Below, piece by piece: positions 42,907-50,933 of a stretch of 64,000 bases of DNA. The translations under genes were made by a program, and so were the position numbers. This DNA comes from Bradyrhizobium centrolobii. Its GTDB lineage: Bacteria; Pseudomonadota; Alphaproteobacteria; Rhizobiales; Xanthobacteraceae. Each line of letters opens with the position of its first letter. Within the stretch, counting starts at the first letter, position 1. The notes under the pieces are model-generated. The model worked only from the letters and a program-made list of their open reading frames with translations, did no database searches and had not been told where the DNA came from. The DNA lies in NCBI RefSeq assembly GCF_001641635.1, contig NZ_LUUB01000018.1:57764-121763 (forward strand), written 5' to 3'.

Positions 42907-43528
42907 CGGCGGGGCACCGGTAAAAAGAGTTAATATTTAAATAAGTATCGACCGACTAAGCTTGCATATCATTACCGAGTCCTTAGTGAAACCGTCTATT
43001 GCTTGTGTGATTTTGCGTGACAAAGCTGCTGGCTCACCGCAGGTGTCGTACCGCCGAAAAGAATCCAAAGTAATTTTTCCAGTGTTTGCTGCTAGGATTA
43101 CGCTTAGCCGAGAGCATACTTGGTCTTTCCAAGTATTCTGCCGCGCGACTGCGACAGCGAATACTTATGTCATCTTTTCTTCGCAGTGCCCGGGAACATT
43201 GTGCGGCAAATACGGAACTAAAACTGTGACCCAGCTAACAGAACCCGTTAAATAACGGGCCGTTAGCCATAGGCACGGAATTCCACAGGCACACAACCTA
43301 TGCCTGCAATTGGCTCCATTTCGCGGCAGCTGTGACCTTCTAGCCACCCATTCGTAAAATTTTACGGAACTCAGGCAGCCCGATTTCAGTTTGTTCGGCG
43401 GTTCTGGCGCCTGTGGCGGGCGCGTTAAGCAGACCAAAACGCCCCGCTTCGCACTATCTCCGCGAAAGCAACGAAGCCCGGCACGTACAGGTCGAGAGGG
43501 ATCTGACGAAGCCGGAAGGGGATGTCAG
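42907..43528. promoter_or_regulatory. 622-bp divergent control region of adhesin and protease genes
   Basis: No gene is supported here, and the sequence is visibly richer in A+T than its surroundings. Two clear inverted repeats are present. ATACTTGG and CCAAGTAT lie around a 5-base loop at 43116-43136. CCCGTTA and TAACGGG lie around AA at 43244-43259. Both could be operators or leader hairpins for the giant protein gene (minus) or the LapG-like gene (plus). No sigma-54 or ICE-type site was seen. Confidence 0.5.
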
Positions 43529-44269
43529 ATGGAGACCGCTGCTCTTAGGCGCGCCTGGCGCGCAATCCTTATTCTGTGCGGATTGATCATGCTCGGATCA
43601 GCCGCCGAGCTTCGCGCCGGCACGCTGCTGTCGCCGGGATCTGCCGTGCTGGTGCGGAAATCGGCCGAACCGTTCGGCGTGTTCGCCTTCGCCATCTCCA
43701 CCGGCGGCCTGCGAGAGAAATGGTTCGCGCTGAAGGACAAGCTCGACGACGAAATGGTGCAGCTCGCACTGTGCGACGGCGACCGTGACAATTGCGCTTC
43801 GCCCGCTGCCCTGAAGCTGCTCGCCATCGTCGACCAGGCCCGCGCCCGCGACGGCCGCGCACGGCTGGGCGAAACCAATCGCGCCATCAACCTCGCCATC
43901 AGGGCCGCCAGTGACGGTACCGATGACGTCTGGAGTTCGCCGCTGGCGACGTTCCAGCGCGGCACCGGCGACTGTGAGGACTATGCCATCGCCAAGCTGG
44001 TTGCGCTGCGGCTGGCCGGCGTTGCAGCCGAAGACCTCCGCATCGTGGTGGTGCGCGACACGCAGTCCGGTGCAGGGCATGCAGTTGCCGCCGCGCGGCT
44101 CGACGGCCACTGGCTGATGCTCGACAACCGCCGCATGGCAATGGTCGAGGACGAGGATGCGCGGCGCTACCAGCCGCTGTTCGTGCTCGATCGGTCCGCC
44201 GTGATGAAATATGTCGACGAGCCGATGCGAGAGAGCCCGCGCCTGTCGCTGGTCGCCGCCAGCGCCTAG
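43529..44269 (+). CDS. LapG-like transglutaminase-type cysteine protease (BTLCP/DUF920)
   Basis: A 246-residue periplasmic protein with an N-terminal hydrophobic export segment (about 10-30). The triad is Cys149 in GTGDCEDYA, His184 in GAGHAVAAAR and Asp199 in HWLMLDN. Spacing is 35 and 15 residues, against 37 and 15 in LapG of Pseudomonas fluorescens. Asp148 and Glu150, beside the cysteine, match the calcium-binding positions known in LapG. LapG removes the N-terminal anchor of a giant adhesin. The gene is divergent from such a protein with a TAAG site. The ATG at 43529 follows GGAAGGGG. No LapD-like receptor is in the window. Confidence 0.87.
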   Translation: METAALRRAWRAILILCGLIMLGSAAELRAGTLLSPGSAVLVRKSAEPFGVFAFAISTGGLREKWFALKDKLDDEMVQLALCDGDRDNCASPAALKLLAIVDQARARDGRARLGETNRAINLAIRAASDGTDDVWSSPLATFQRGTGDCEDYAIAKLVALRLAGVAAEDLRIVVVRDTQSGAGHAVAAARLDGHWLMLDNRRMAMVEDEDARRYQPLFVLDRSAVMKYVDEPMRESPRLSLVAASA

Positions 44270-44285
44270 GCGCATTGAGCCGCTT

Positions 44286-44367
44286 GTAGCCCGGATGGAG
44301 CGCAGCGAAATCCGGGACCTGCACCAGCCCGCGAAGACCCCGGATTACGCTTCGCTCCATCCGGGCT
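44286..44367. repeat. dispersed palindromic repeat, family F
   Basis: GTAGCCCGGATGGAGCGCAGCG at the left is mirrored by CTTCGCTCCATCCGGGC at the right. A second copy lies at 52978-53065. Confidence 0.75.
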
Positions 44368-44469
44368 TCTATTCTGGGCTCTCGAACGCGGCCAGCACCG
44401 CCACAAAGGCATTTCGCCGCGCATTCCGGGAAGCTAGCATGGTGGCACCATGCTTGGGGGGCGACTGGA

Positions 44470-45585
44470 ATGCGGTTCATCGTGCTGTCTTTGCTTGCGC
44501 TGCTGGCGTTGCCGGCAGCACCGGCAGTCGGCCAATCCGGCCGCTCCATCGCCGACAAGCTGCCGTTGTTCGCGAAGAACAACTGCGCGCAAAATCGCGA
44601 CCCTGCCAATCAGCTGTTTTGCGGTGACGCTGAGCTTGCCGCCGCCGCCGAAAAGTTGAGCGCGGCGATCGAGGCACGGCTGTCCCGTCTGCCGGATCGC
44701 CTGCCGGCCATCGAGGAGAACGCGATCTGGATCCGCCAGCGCAGCCTCGGTTGCGGGATCATCGGCCAGGCCGCGGTCCGCTACGACGATATCGACCGGG
44801 TCAAGGCCTGTCTCCTCAACGTGACCGAGGAGCGCGCCGCCATCCTGCGTGATCCCGATTTCGACTGCCTTGCGGCCAACACCGCGGCGGGCGCGCTGAT
44901 CTGCGCCGACCCGTCACTGGCCCTTGCCGAGACGGAGCTCAACGGCCAGGTCCTCAGCCTGATCAACAAGTTGAATCCGACGGAGGCCCGTTTTGCGTTT
45001 GCCGAATACGGCCGCTGGACCAGGGAGCGCGACCGCAAATGCAATCTCGTCGGCAAGGAGAATGTGCCGCTCCAGGAGCTTTCGCCGGCCGAAGACTGTC
45101 TCGCCGACTATTTGAAGCGCAGGACTGACGAAATCCTTGCCGCCAAGGGCGATGCGAAAAAGGTGTTCGGCCGGCAGATCGCGGCGCGGCTGCCCGACAC
45201 CGATGCCGTCGACTTCTGCGCCGCGCGAATTCATGCCGCCAATTCGTGCGGCAATTTCGTCCGGATCAACCGCGTCTTCGCGGTCGACAGCCAGATGACC
45301 GAGCAGGAGGCGCAGGTCACGGGCGAGATCGAGATGGTCGTGCTGGCCCCCTTCACCACCTGCAGCAACGTCGCCTCGACCTGCACGGGCACCTGCTGGG
45401 ACGCCAGGACGGGTCGTCCGCAGCCGGGAGCCGGCAACAAGGAGCGCTCCGCAGAGGCCTTCAATGTGACACGCCGGCTCAGGATTCAGCGGACCTTCGC
45501 CTTCGTGAAAGCCGCCGACGGCTGGCGATGCAGGGAGGACGAACTGGCGCCGGTGAATTCTGGTATTGCGAGCGGCGGATCGTAG
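44470..45585 (+). CDS. exported DUF1311 (LprI-like) protein
   Basis: A 371-residue protein with a signal peptide (MRFIVLSLLALLALPAAPAVG) and two LprI-type units. The units are around CAQNRDPANQLFCGDAELAAAAEKLSAAIEARLSRL and CLAANTAAGALICADPSLALAETELNGQVLSLINKL. Each carries the paired cysteines and the helix typical of lysozyme-inhibitor-like DUF1311. The C-terminal third is unassigned, with a cluster of cysteines (CSNVASTCTGTCWD). It is probably periplasmic. The start follows a GGGGGGCG stretch that gives a ribosome site. Confidence 0.75.
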   Translation: MRFIVLSLLALLALPAAPAVGQSGRSIADKLPLFAKNNCAQNRDPANQLFCGDAELAAAAEKLSAAIEARLSRLPDRLPAIEENAIWIRQRSLGCGIIGQAAVRYDDIDRVKACLLNVTEERAAILRDPDFDCLAANTAAGALICADPSLALAETELNGQVLSLINKLNPTEARFAFAEYGRWTRERDRKCNLVGKENVPLQELSPAEDCLADYLKRRTDEILAAKGDAKKVFGRQIAARLPDTDAVDFCAARIHAANSCGNFVRINRVFAVDSQMTEQEAQVTGEIEMVVLAPFTTCSNVASTCTGTCWDARTGRPQPGAGNKERSAEAFNVTRRLRIQRTFAFVKAADGWRCREDELAPVNSGIASGGS

Positions 45586-45675
45586 CCTCGCACTCCTTCT
45601 TCCTTCTCCCCCTGTGGGAACCGAATGATAGGAAATTTCTTAATGCGTGTCCTCCGTTGTGTCCCGCCGAGGCTC

Positions 45676-45900
45676 TCACTCGGGGTTGTCCAGCTTGTCT
45701 ATCTCAGCCCTCGCCAGCGCCGTGGCTTTCTCGATGGCCTGCTCTCGCGTGAGCGTGTTGCCGCTCAACCGGCGTGAGACAAGGTTGTCCCAATAGAACC
45801 TGACCGATTTCCGTCCGTCTGCGAACCATACCTCAAGACTTCCGCAGTCATCGTCGACGCCGCGGTGAGGGATGATGCGGATGGGGTCGCCTTCGGCCAT
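45676..45900 (-). CDS. small hypothetical protein
   Basis: A 74-residue protein. It reads MAEGDPIRIIPHRGVDDDCGSLEVWFADGRKSVRFYWDNL, then TREQAIEKATALARAEIDK. The balance of strands and a closing amphipathic helix, and the lack of rare codons, suggest a real gene. No known domain is recognised. An in-frame start 12 codons upstream is less likely. Confidence 0.5.
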   Translation of the reverse strand: MAEGDPIRIIPHRGVDDDCGSLEVWFADGRKSVRFYWDNLVSRRLSGNTLTREQAIEKATALARAEIDKLDNPE

Positions 45901-46062
45901 GGGTGAATTGCTACCATTCCGGCAGGATGGGAACAACGGCGGTGACGCTGGCCGGTGATTTCGGCTTCGACGATACCGATATCGCGCGGTGCCTCGACCA
46001 GGCGGTGACGAAGAAGGGCGACGCCATCGTCGCCGACCGTCACCGGCAAAGTCGAGGCTTCT

Positions 46063-46437
46063 TTAGTTGGGTGAGATTTTAGCAGCGCGACCGATCAATG
46101 GGCCGCAACTCGTGTAGATGATCTTGTTGGAGCTATCGAAGCGAAAGTAAAAACGGACCGGCTTGCCTTCATAGCTCTGGTAATCGATCCGAACCCCGTG
46201 GCCGGTCAGGACCACATCGTCAAGTTTAAAGGCAGGCACGCGCTTGCTTTCGAGCTTCGGTGCCCAATAGGCCGCAATCGAATGTCGCCCCGTCAAGGTC
46301 ACACCCTCGCAGCCGCATTCCATGACCGCGCGCTCGTCATACAGATCGAGCAGAGCGTTCAGGTCTCCCCGTCGGCAGGCATCGAGCCAGTCTACGACGG
46401 CGGCAAGAGGATTGAATTCGTCCCGTGAAATCGACAT
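46063..46437 (-). CDS. NTF2-like (SnoaL) protein
   Basis: A 124-residue protein with the NTF2 pattern. The first helix is VVDWLDACRRGDLNALLDLYDERAVMECG. VTLTGRHSIAAYWAPKLE marks the middle. The strands VLTGHGVRIDYQSYEGKPVRFYFRFDSSNKIIYTSC close the barrel. It may bind or convert a small molecule; no catalytic pair can be named. The ATG at 46437 (MSISRDEF) is used, since the longer frame upstream runs through the hairpin. Confidence 0.72.
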   Translation of the reverse strand: MSISRDEFNPLAAVVDWLDACRRGDLNALLDLYDERAVMECGCEGVTLTGRHSIAAYWAPKLESKRVPAFKLDDVVLTGHGVRIDYQSYEGKPVRFYFRFDSSNKIIYTSCGPLIGRAAKISPN

Positions 46438-46818
46438 GGAGGTCCCATACAAAGCTGTCGCCGCTCCCGATCGCGACGTAGACGCATCCGGATAAGGAAA
46501 ACGGCCCGGAGGGACTGGGGGGCTCCGGGCCGAGTGTTTCCTCAACTAAAGACCCCTCGTGCGGCGAGGAGACTACGCTTCCAAGAAACACCACGGTCAA
46601 CCGCAGAACGCGCGCCGCTGCAAATATCTTTCTGGTAAGGCAGATTAACTCGCCGCAAGCTTCATCCGTTTTGGGGGCCGCGCGCGCTGCGGCCTTGCCG
46701 CTGCGGTCCGGTTCGGTGTCCTGTAGTCCCGCGCTCCCAGTGCGCTGTACGGCCTTCGGGCGAAAAGACCCGCCGAACGGCAGGCCGTGGTTCAAGCGTG
46801 ATCTAGTTCACTAAGGAT
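46438..46818. other. intergenic region with a strong hairpin
   Basis: No gene is supported. GGCCCGGAG (46503-46511) and CTCCGGGCC (46523-46531) form a 9-bp stem with an 11-base loop. It is upstream of the NTF2-like gene and could be a leader hairpin or a small RNA stem. The rest shows nothing recognisable. Confidence 0.5.
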
Positions 46819-46827
46819 TTGATCACG

Positions 46828-47082
46828 GTGCGCAACGAATTGCGTTTGCGTGCAGAGGAATGGTTCCAAGAGTGCGCGGGCCAAAGTTGTGTCGTGCCCA
46901 TGATGTTCAAGGTCTTAGATACGCTGTTCTTGGTCGGAAACGTTCTGCTCGCCACACAACGCGCTCAACTTGTTCAAGATGCTGAAGCTGCGGGACCGAT
47001 CCATCTTGCTCTCCTCGCCATGGGCGGGAGCGCGATCGGTCTCTCAGCCACCGGCGCCTATGGGCAGAGCCTCAGCCGCTGA
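46828..47082 (+). CDS. small hypothetical protein with hydrophobic core
   Basis: An 84-residue frame beginning with GTG (a TTG start lies three codons upstream). It has MMFKVLDTLFLVGNVLLATQRAQL and a glycine-rich hydrophobic end (LALLAMGGSAIGLSATGAYG). It might be a membrane peptide. No family is recognised and no clear ribosome site is present, so it may not be a gene. Confidence 0.3.
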   Translation: MRNELRLRAEEWFQECAGQSCVVPMMFKVLDTLFLVGNVLLATQRAQLVQDAEAAGPIHLALLAMGGSAIGLSATGAYGQSLSR

Positions 47083-47224
47083 TAAGCAATAATAGGGCGT
47101 TCGCCGAGAGGTTCCTGGGAACTACGACACGTTGCCGCACAACTTAGGAACCGCGCTGGGGAACGCTTTCGCCGGCCGGCGTTTGTCACAATGAGGCAGA
47201 ACGACATATCGAGAGGTGGAATAG

Positions 47225-47623
47225 ATGGCCCACCACAGCGAACCATCCCTCAAGGACTGCCGCGTTTTGATCATTGAAGATGAGTTCTTGCTCGGAGATG
47301 ATCTCGCGAAGGCGCTCCGTTCGCTCGGCGCTCACGTGATCGGGCCAGTCACTGAATTCGCCGACGCGATGTCTGTCGAGCACAATGATTTCGATGTCGC
47401 CGTGGTCGATATCAATCTGCGCGGATGCTCAGCCTTTCCGATCGCGGACGAACTCATGCGTGTCGGAAAGCTCTTCATTTTCACGACTGGCTACGGTGCC
47501 GAGAACATCCCCGACCGCTTCCGGCATGTGCGGCGATGGGAGAAGCCTTACGATCTTGAGGAAGTCACGGCTGACGTTGCCGAGTTGTGTCGCTCTCAGC
47601 TTAATCCCTTGCTCGCGGTGTGA
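47225..47623 (+). CDS. single-domain response regulator
   Basis: A 132-residue receiver domain without an output domain. The acidic pair is in IIEDEFLLG and the phospho-acceptor Asp in VAVVDINLRG. The Thr is in FTTGYG and the Lys in WEKPYD. It probably passes phosphate within a histidine kinase relay, as many such rhizobial proteins do. No kinase is nearby. The start follows GAGAGGTGGA. Confidence 0.87.
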   Translation: MAHHSEPSLKDCRVLIIEDEFLLGDDLAKALRSLGAHVIGPVTEFADAMSVEHNDFDVAVVDINLRGCSAFPIADELMRVGKLFIFTTGYGAENIPDRFRHVRRWEKPYDLEEVTADVAELCRSQLNPLLAV

Positions 47624-47830
47624 CACCGGGCAAGGCTCGCGACGTGGCGACGCCTTTGCCCCTGCGCCGAGTCGGGTCAAGCTCGTCCACCGCTTTCTGC
47701 CAAGCGATGATCTCGTCCTCGAACCAGACCCGCCGGTTCGGGCTGATCCAGGTCCCTCTGGCTCCGGGTCCTTTGGGGCGCGTAGGAAAAGCGGGGTGCG
47801 CTCATTCAGAATATCTGCCGCGAGCAAATC
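47601..47830 (-). pseudogene. possible AlpA-like DNA-binding protein remnant
   Basis: On the minus strand one frame reads HPAFPTRPKGPGARGTWISPNRRVWFEDEIIAWQKAVDEL. This resembles the second half of AlpA/excisionase-type helix-turn-helix proteins (fPrP...W...EieaW). The matching N-terminal half (DLLAADILNE) is in another frame just upstream, so a frameshift is likely. The match is by eye only. Confidence 0.3.
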
Positions 47831-48386
47831 CGTGGTTGCAGTTGTAGGCAAGCCCCGTTCAATGTCGCCTATGCCCCGATAGCGACTAACTTCCGCATCG
47901 CAGCGAAATGACGCGATGGGCCAGGAGCAGTCATTCCAACCGCCTTTTCGCCAACTGCCACCTTCAGGTCTCTTCCGTCTTGGTGGGCGCGACGGCGGTA
48001 GGCGGCTGCTACACTATGGAGAGTAGACTAGATAGATCTGGACTATTCATTGAGTCCCATCGACGCCCCCTCACGCGACTAATAGGCAGCCGCGCGTTGT
48101 AGTGCAGCGAATTTTGTGCCATGATTGTGCTTGCAACAGAATTTGCCAGCACCATTTAAGTTTCAGATCAAAACTGAGACAGCGATACTTTCACTTTTGT
48201 TGCTTTGTTGGATGGCCGGTGTCCGAATAAATCCTGACACCCGTGCGCGCGATTTTGTGTCCCCGTGACTGCGCGCAGAAGCGCGGAATCCAACAAATAG
48301 CGGCGCTGACTGACATCATTCTCAAGGAAAGGAGGTGCGCGCGTTGCTCTGACGCCACCATAACCCTAACCGAGGGAGGAACGGTG
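47624..48386. other. 763-bp region without an intact gene
   Basis: Apart from the possible AlpA-like remnant at its left end, no gene is supported. From about 48100 the sequence becomes more A+T-rich, which may include the promoter of the amidohydrolase gene that follows. No clear sigma-70 or sigma-54 match was found. Confidence 0.5.
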
Positions 48387-49673
48387 ATGGAGTTCAATGT
48401 CTTCGAGTATTTCAAAGATTACAAGCGAATCACCAAGGGCCCGATGACCCCTGAGGAGCAAGGTACATCGCTCTTCCTTGCGGGCAACATGGGGGAGCGG
48501 ATCCGCGAGTTTGCGGACGTACATGCCGAGAAGAATCGACTATCGCGGCGGCGTTTCTTCCAGACGGCGTCCGGGTTGGCTGCGTGCATGCTGGCCGTGA
48601 ACAAGATTACCGGCATGCAGTTCTTCGACGTTACGGAAGCTGCAGCGGCTGAACCGGCCGCGGCCAAGGAGATCATGATCACCCGGAAGCCGGGGGCGGA
48701 CTTCATCGTCGACGCCCACACCCACATCTGCTGGCGGAAAGATGGCTACATCCCCGGCGTGAACACCACCGAGAGGGGGATGTGGTTTGTCAACCTCCTC
48801 GACGACCTCGGCAAGAGCATGGGGCTGCCGAACGGCACCAAGGACATGACGGTCGAGAACTTCGGGAAGTTGATTCTCGAGGAGAGCGACACGAGCGTCG
48901 CGATCTTCAATCCATTCGGTTTCCGCGAGGACTACGGCGGCAAGGACATGATCCCTATCGAGGAGCAGGCGGAGGTCAAACGGCGCTGGCCAGACCGCAC
49001 CGTTATGCTGGGCGGTGGCCTGACCCCCAACCAGGGCCTCGAAGAGACGCTCGATCGGCTCCAGATGTTCGTGGAGAATTACAAGATCTCGGGGCTGAAG
49101 CTCTACACTTTCGACTCGACCCCGGCCCGCGGCTGGTGGTTCGACGATCAGAAGAAGGCATATCCGATCTGGGAGAAGTGCCAGAAGCTGGGCGTCAAGA
49201 ACATTGGCTGCCACAAGGGCATCCCGTTCGGCCAGTTCATGGCCCGGTACGCCCATGCGGAGGATCTCGACGCGGCCGCGGATGACTTCAGGGACTTGAA
49301 CTTCATCGCCTACCACTCGGCGTGGCCGTACCATGAGGAGCTGGCGGCATTGGGCAAGAAGGGATTCAAGCCCCATCGCGACAACCTGTACTGCGAGATC
49401 GGCTCGACCTTCGCGGCGACGGTGACGAACCGACCGCTCGAGTGCGCCCACGTGCTCGGCACGCTGCTCCGCGGTCTCGGCGAGGACCATGTGATGTGGG
49501 GGACCGACTCGTGCCTGTGGGGAAACCCGCAGTGGCAGATCGAGGCCTTCCGGAAGTTCCAGATTCCTGACCAGCTCGTCGAAGGGTACGGCTATCCGAA
49601 GCTGACCCCCGAAATCAAGGCGAAGGTTTTTGGCCTGAACGCGGCGCGCATCTGGAATCTCAAGGCGGCGTAG
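48387..49673 (+). CDS. amidohydrolase family protein with an internal Tat-like motif
   Basis: A 428-residue protein. SRRRFF at residues 53-58, followed by a hydrophobic stretch, resembles a twin-arginine signal with a very long leading region. The barrel then begins with VDAHTHICW (Asp109, His111, His113). The acid motif is HVMWGTDSCLWGNPQW near residue 375. It may be an exported or membrane-tethered metal hydrolase. GAGGGAGGAACGG gives a strong ribosome site. A zinc-ribbon gene follows after 133 bp. The substrate is unknown. Confidence 0.82.
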   Translation: MEFNVFEYFKDYKRITKGPMTPEEQGTSLFLAGNMGERIREFADVHAEKNRLSRRRFFQTASGLAACMLAVNKITGMQFFDVTEAAAAEPAAAKEIMITRKPGADFIVDAHTHICWRKDGYIPGVNTTERGMWFVNLLDDLGKSMGLPNGTKDMTVENFGKLILEESDTSVAIFNPFGFREDYGGKDMIPIEEQAEVKRRWPDRTVMLGGGLTPNQGLEETLDRLQMFVENYKISGLKLYTFDSTPARGWWFDDQKKAYPIWEKCQKLGVKNIGCHKGIPFGQFMARYAHAEDLDAAADDFRDLNFIAYHSAWPYHEELAALGKKGFKPHRDNLYCEIGSTFAATVTNRPLECAHVLGTLLRGLGEDHVMWGTDSCLWGNPQWQIEAFRKFQIPDQLVEGYGYPKLTPEIKAKVFGLNAARIWNLKAA

Positions 49674-49806
49674 TGCGGCGCCGACCGGGATCGCCACGAG
49701 CGCCCGTTCCGACCCAACATGATCAGAACGGGCGCAGCGCCTTTGCTGAGTTTGGGCCGGCCACCGTTGCCGGCCACCGGGTTCCCCTGGCGTCGAGGAG
49801 GAGGCT

Positions 49807-50085
49807 ATGCCGGTTTACCAGTACGAATGCACGCCCTGCTTGGTCGTCTACGAGGTGCTGCACGGGATGAATGACCCGCCCCTCAAGAGCTGCCCGAGAT
49901 GTGGGGGCTCGGTAACCCGTCTGATCTCCGCACCGAGGATCAATCGGCACAACTTTTCCGGTCCCACCGAGGCGAAGTACGCAAAGGTTTCTCTTCAGCA
50001 GGAAGTCGCCAAGGAACACGACCTCCAAAGGGTCTACGAGCGGATCTGGCTGCCGCCGCCGGTCAAGCACGAGCCCTGGGATTGA
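49807..50085 (+). CDS. FmdB-type zinc ribbon protein
   Basis: A 92-residue protein that opens with MPVYQYECTPC and has Cys8, Cys11, Cys29 and Cys32 as zinc ligands (CTPC, CPRC). This is the FmdB/putative regulatory zinc-ribbon family. The second half is a helix-rich tail (KVSLQQEVAKEHDLQRVYERIW). GAGGAGGAGG precedes the ATG. It is probably co-transcribed with the amidohydrolase and may regulate or assist it. Confidence 0.82.
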   Translation: MPVYQYECTPCLVVYEVLHGMNDPPLKSCPRCGGSVTRLISAPRINRHNFSGPTEAKYAKVSLQQEVAKEHDLQRVYERIWLPPPVKHEPWD

Positions 50086-50197
50086 GATGAGGGCGCAGAT
50101 TGCGCGAGACACGAGACGGCAGGTGTCCAGTGAATGCCAAAACTCGGCCGAAGCCGGGGAGGTGGCCGTTCGTCGGCGTGATCAACGACCGCTGCCG

Positions 50198-50282
50198 GTC
50201 ATTTTCGACGGATTCAGCGGGGTGCCGTCGGCCGGTTGAAGTCCGCTTCTATCCCGTAAGCGCAGAACCAGGCATGGCCAGG
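50198..50282. repeat. 85-bp direct repeat, copy 1
   Basis: GTCATTTTCGACGGATTC begins a segment that recurs at 52891-52974 in the same direction with a few differences (for example TGTCCCGTAAGCGCAGAACC against TATCCCGTAAGCGCAGAACC). It ends where the lepA remnant begins. Confidence 0.8.
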
Positions 50283-50459
50283 AGCACACTCAGCGCGCCC
50301 GCACTGTGCAAGGACGTCACCGCAAAGTGCTATGGCGGCAACATCACGCGTAAGCGCAAGCTTCTGGAGAAGAAGGAAGGCAAGAAGAAGATGCGGAAGT
50401 TCGGCACGGTCGACATCCCGCACGAAGCCTTCATTGCCGCGCTGAAGATAGATAGCTGA
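50277..50459 (+). pseudogene. lepA: 3' remnant of lepA (elongation factor 4)
   Basis: The frame reads [28 protein letters not shown] and ends [14 protein letters not shown], the characteristic C-terminal tail of EF-4/LepA. One residue is missing from the usual EKQKEGKK stretch. The preceding GTPase and other domains, about 540 residues, are absent. An ATG upstream gives a longer frame but not LepA sequence. A functional lepA should lie elsewhere on the genome. Confidence 0.85.
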
Positions 50460-50933
50460 TCTCTGTCGTCATTCCCCATTGCGCAATTGCGCAATGGGGG
50501 CGCGCCACTTGGCGCGAGCCCGGAATCCATTTCCCCCGCCTTGCCTGCTGCACGATGGATTCCGGGCTCGCGCTTCCGCCTTCGCTCTTCGAGCTTCGGC
50601 GGACAAGTCGCGCGCCCCGGAATGACGAACCTCTCGCCGCATTGATCCCGGCCGTGCCAATCGAACCCGAACGATGCGCGACATGACGCCGTGGTCCAAC
50701 GATCCCGTCGCCCTGATGCGAACGGTCGGGGAGGTTTCCGGTGCCGTGGCGGCATCAGCATCATCATGATCGTTTTCGGTCTGATCGGCCGGAAAGAGCC
50801 AGCCTGACCAGCCGTGTACCGATAAACCCGTTGGCGTGACGCGACGAAGGCTCCGCCCGCTTTCCCCGCGATCGAACTCGCGCGGCGGCGCAATATGTCG
50901 CCAAGGGCCAACAGCAGACATGACAACGAAAGC
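50460..50933. other. 474-bp region without a gene
   Basis: The left third is the family C repeat. The remainder has no frame with family-like sequence on either strand. It separates the lepA remnant from the 3' end of merR. Confidence 0.55.
50466..50627. repeat. dispersed palindromic repeat, family C
   Basis: The left arm begins CGTCATTCCCCATTGCGCAA, with an inner ATTGCGCAATTGCGCAAT palindrome. The right arm ends CGCGCCCCGGAATGACG. It follows the lepA remnant directly. Confidence 0.7.

Noticed and set aside
45927..46079. Short plus-strand frame reading GTTAVTLAGDFGFDDTDIARCLDQAV
   Set aside because: It looks somewhat protein-like, but it is too short, has no ribosome site and overlaps nothing that supports a gene. 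It may be a fragment of an unknown gene.
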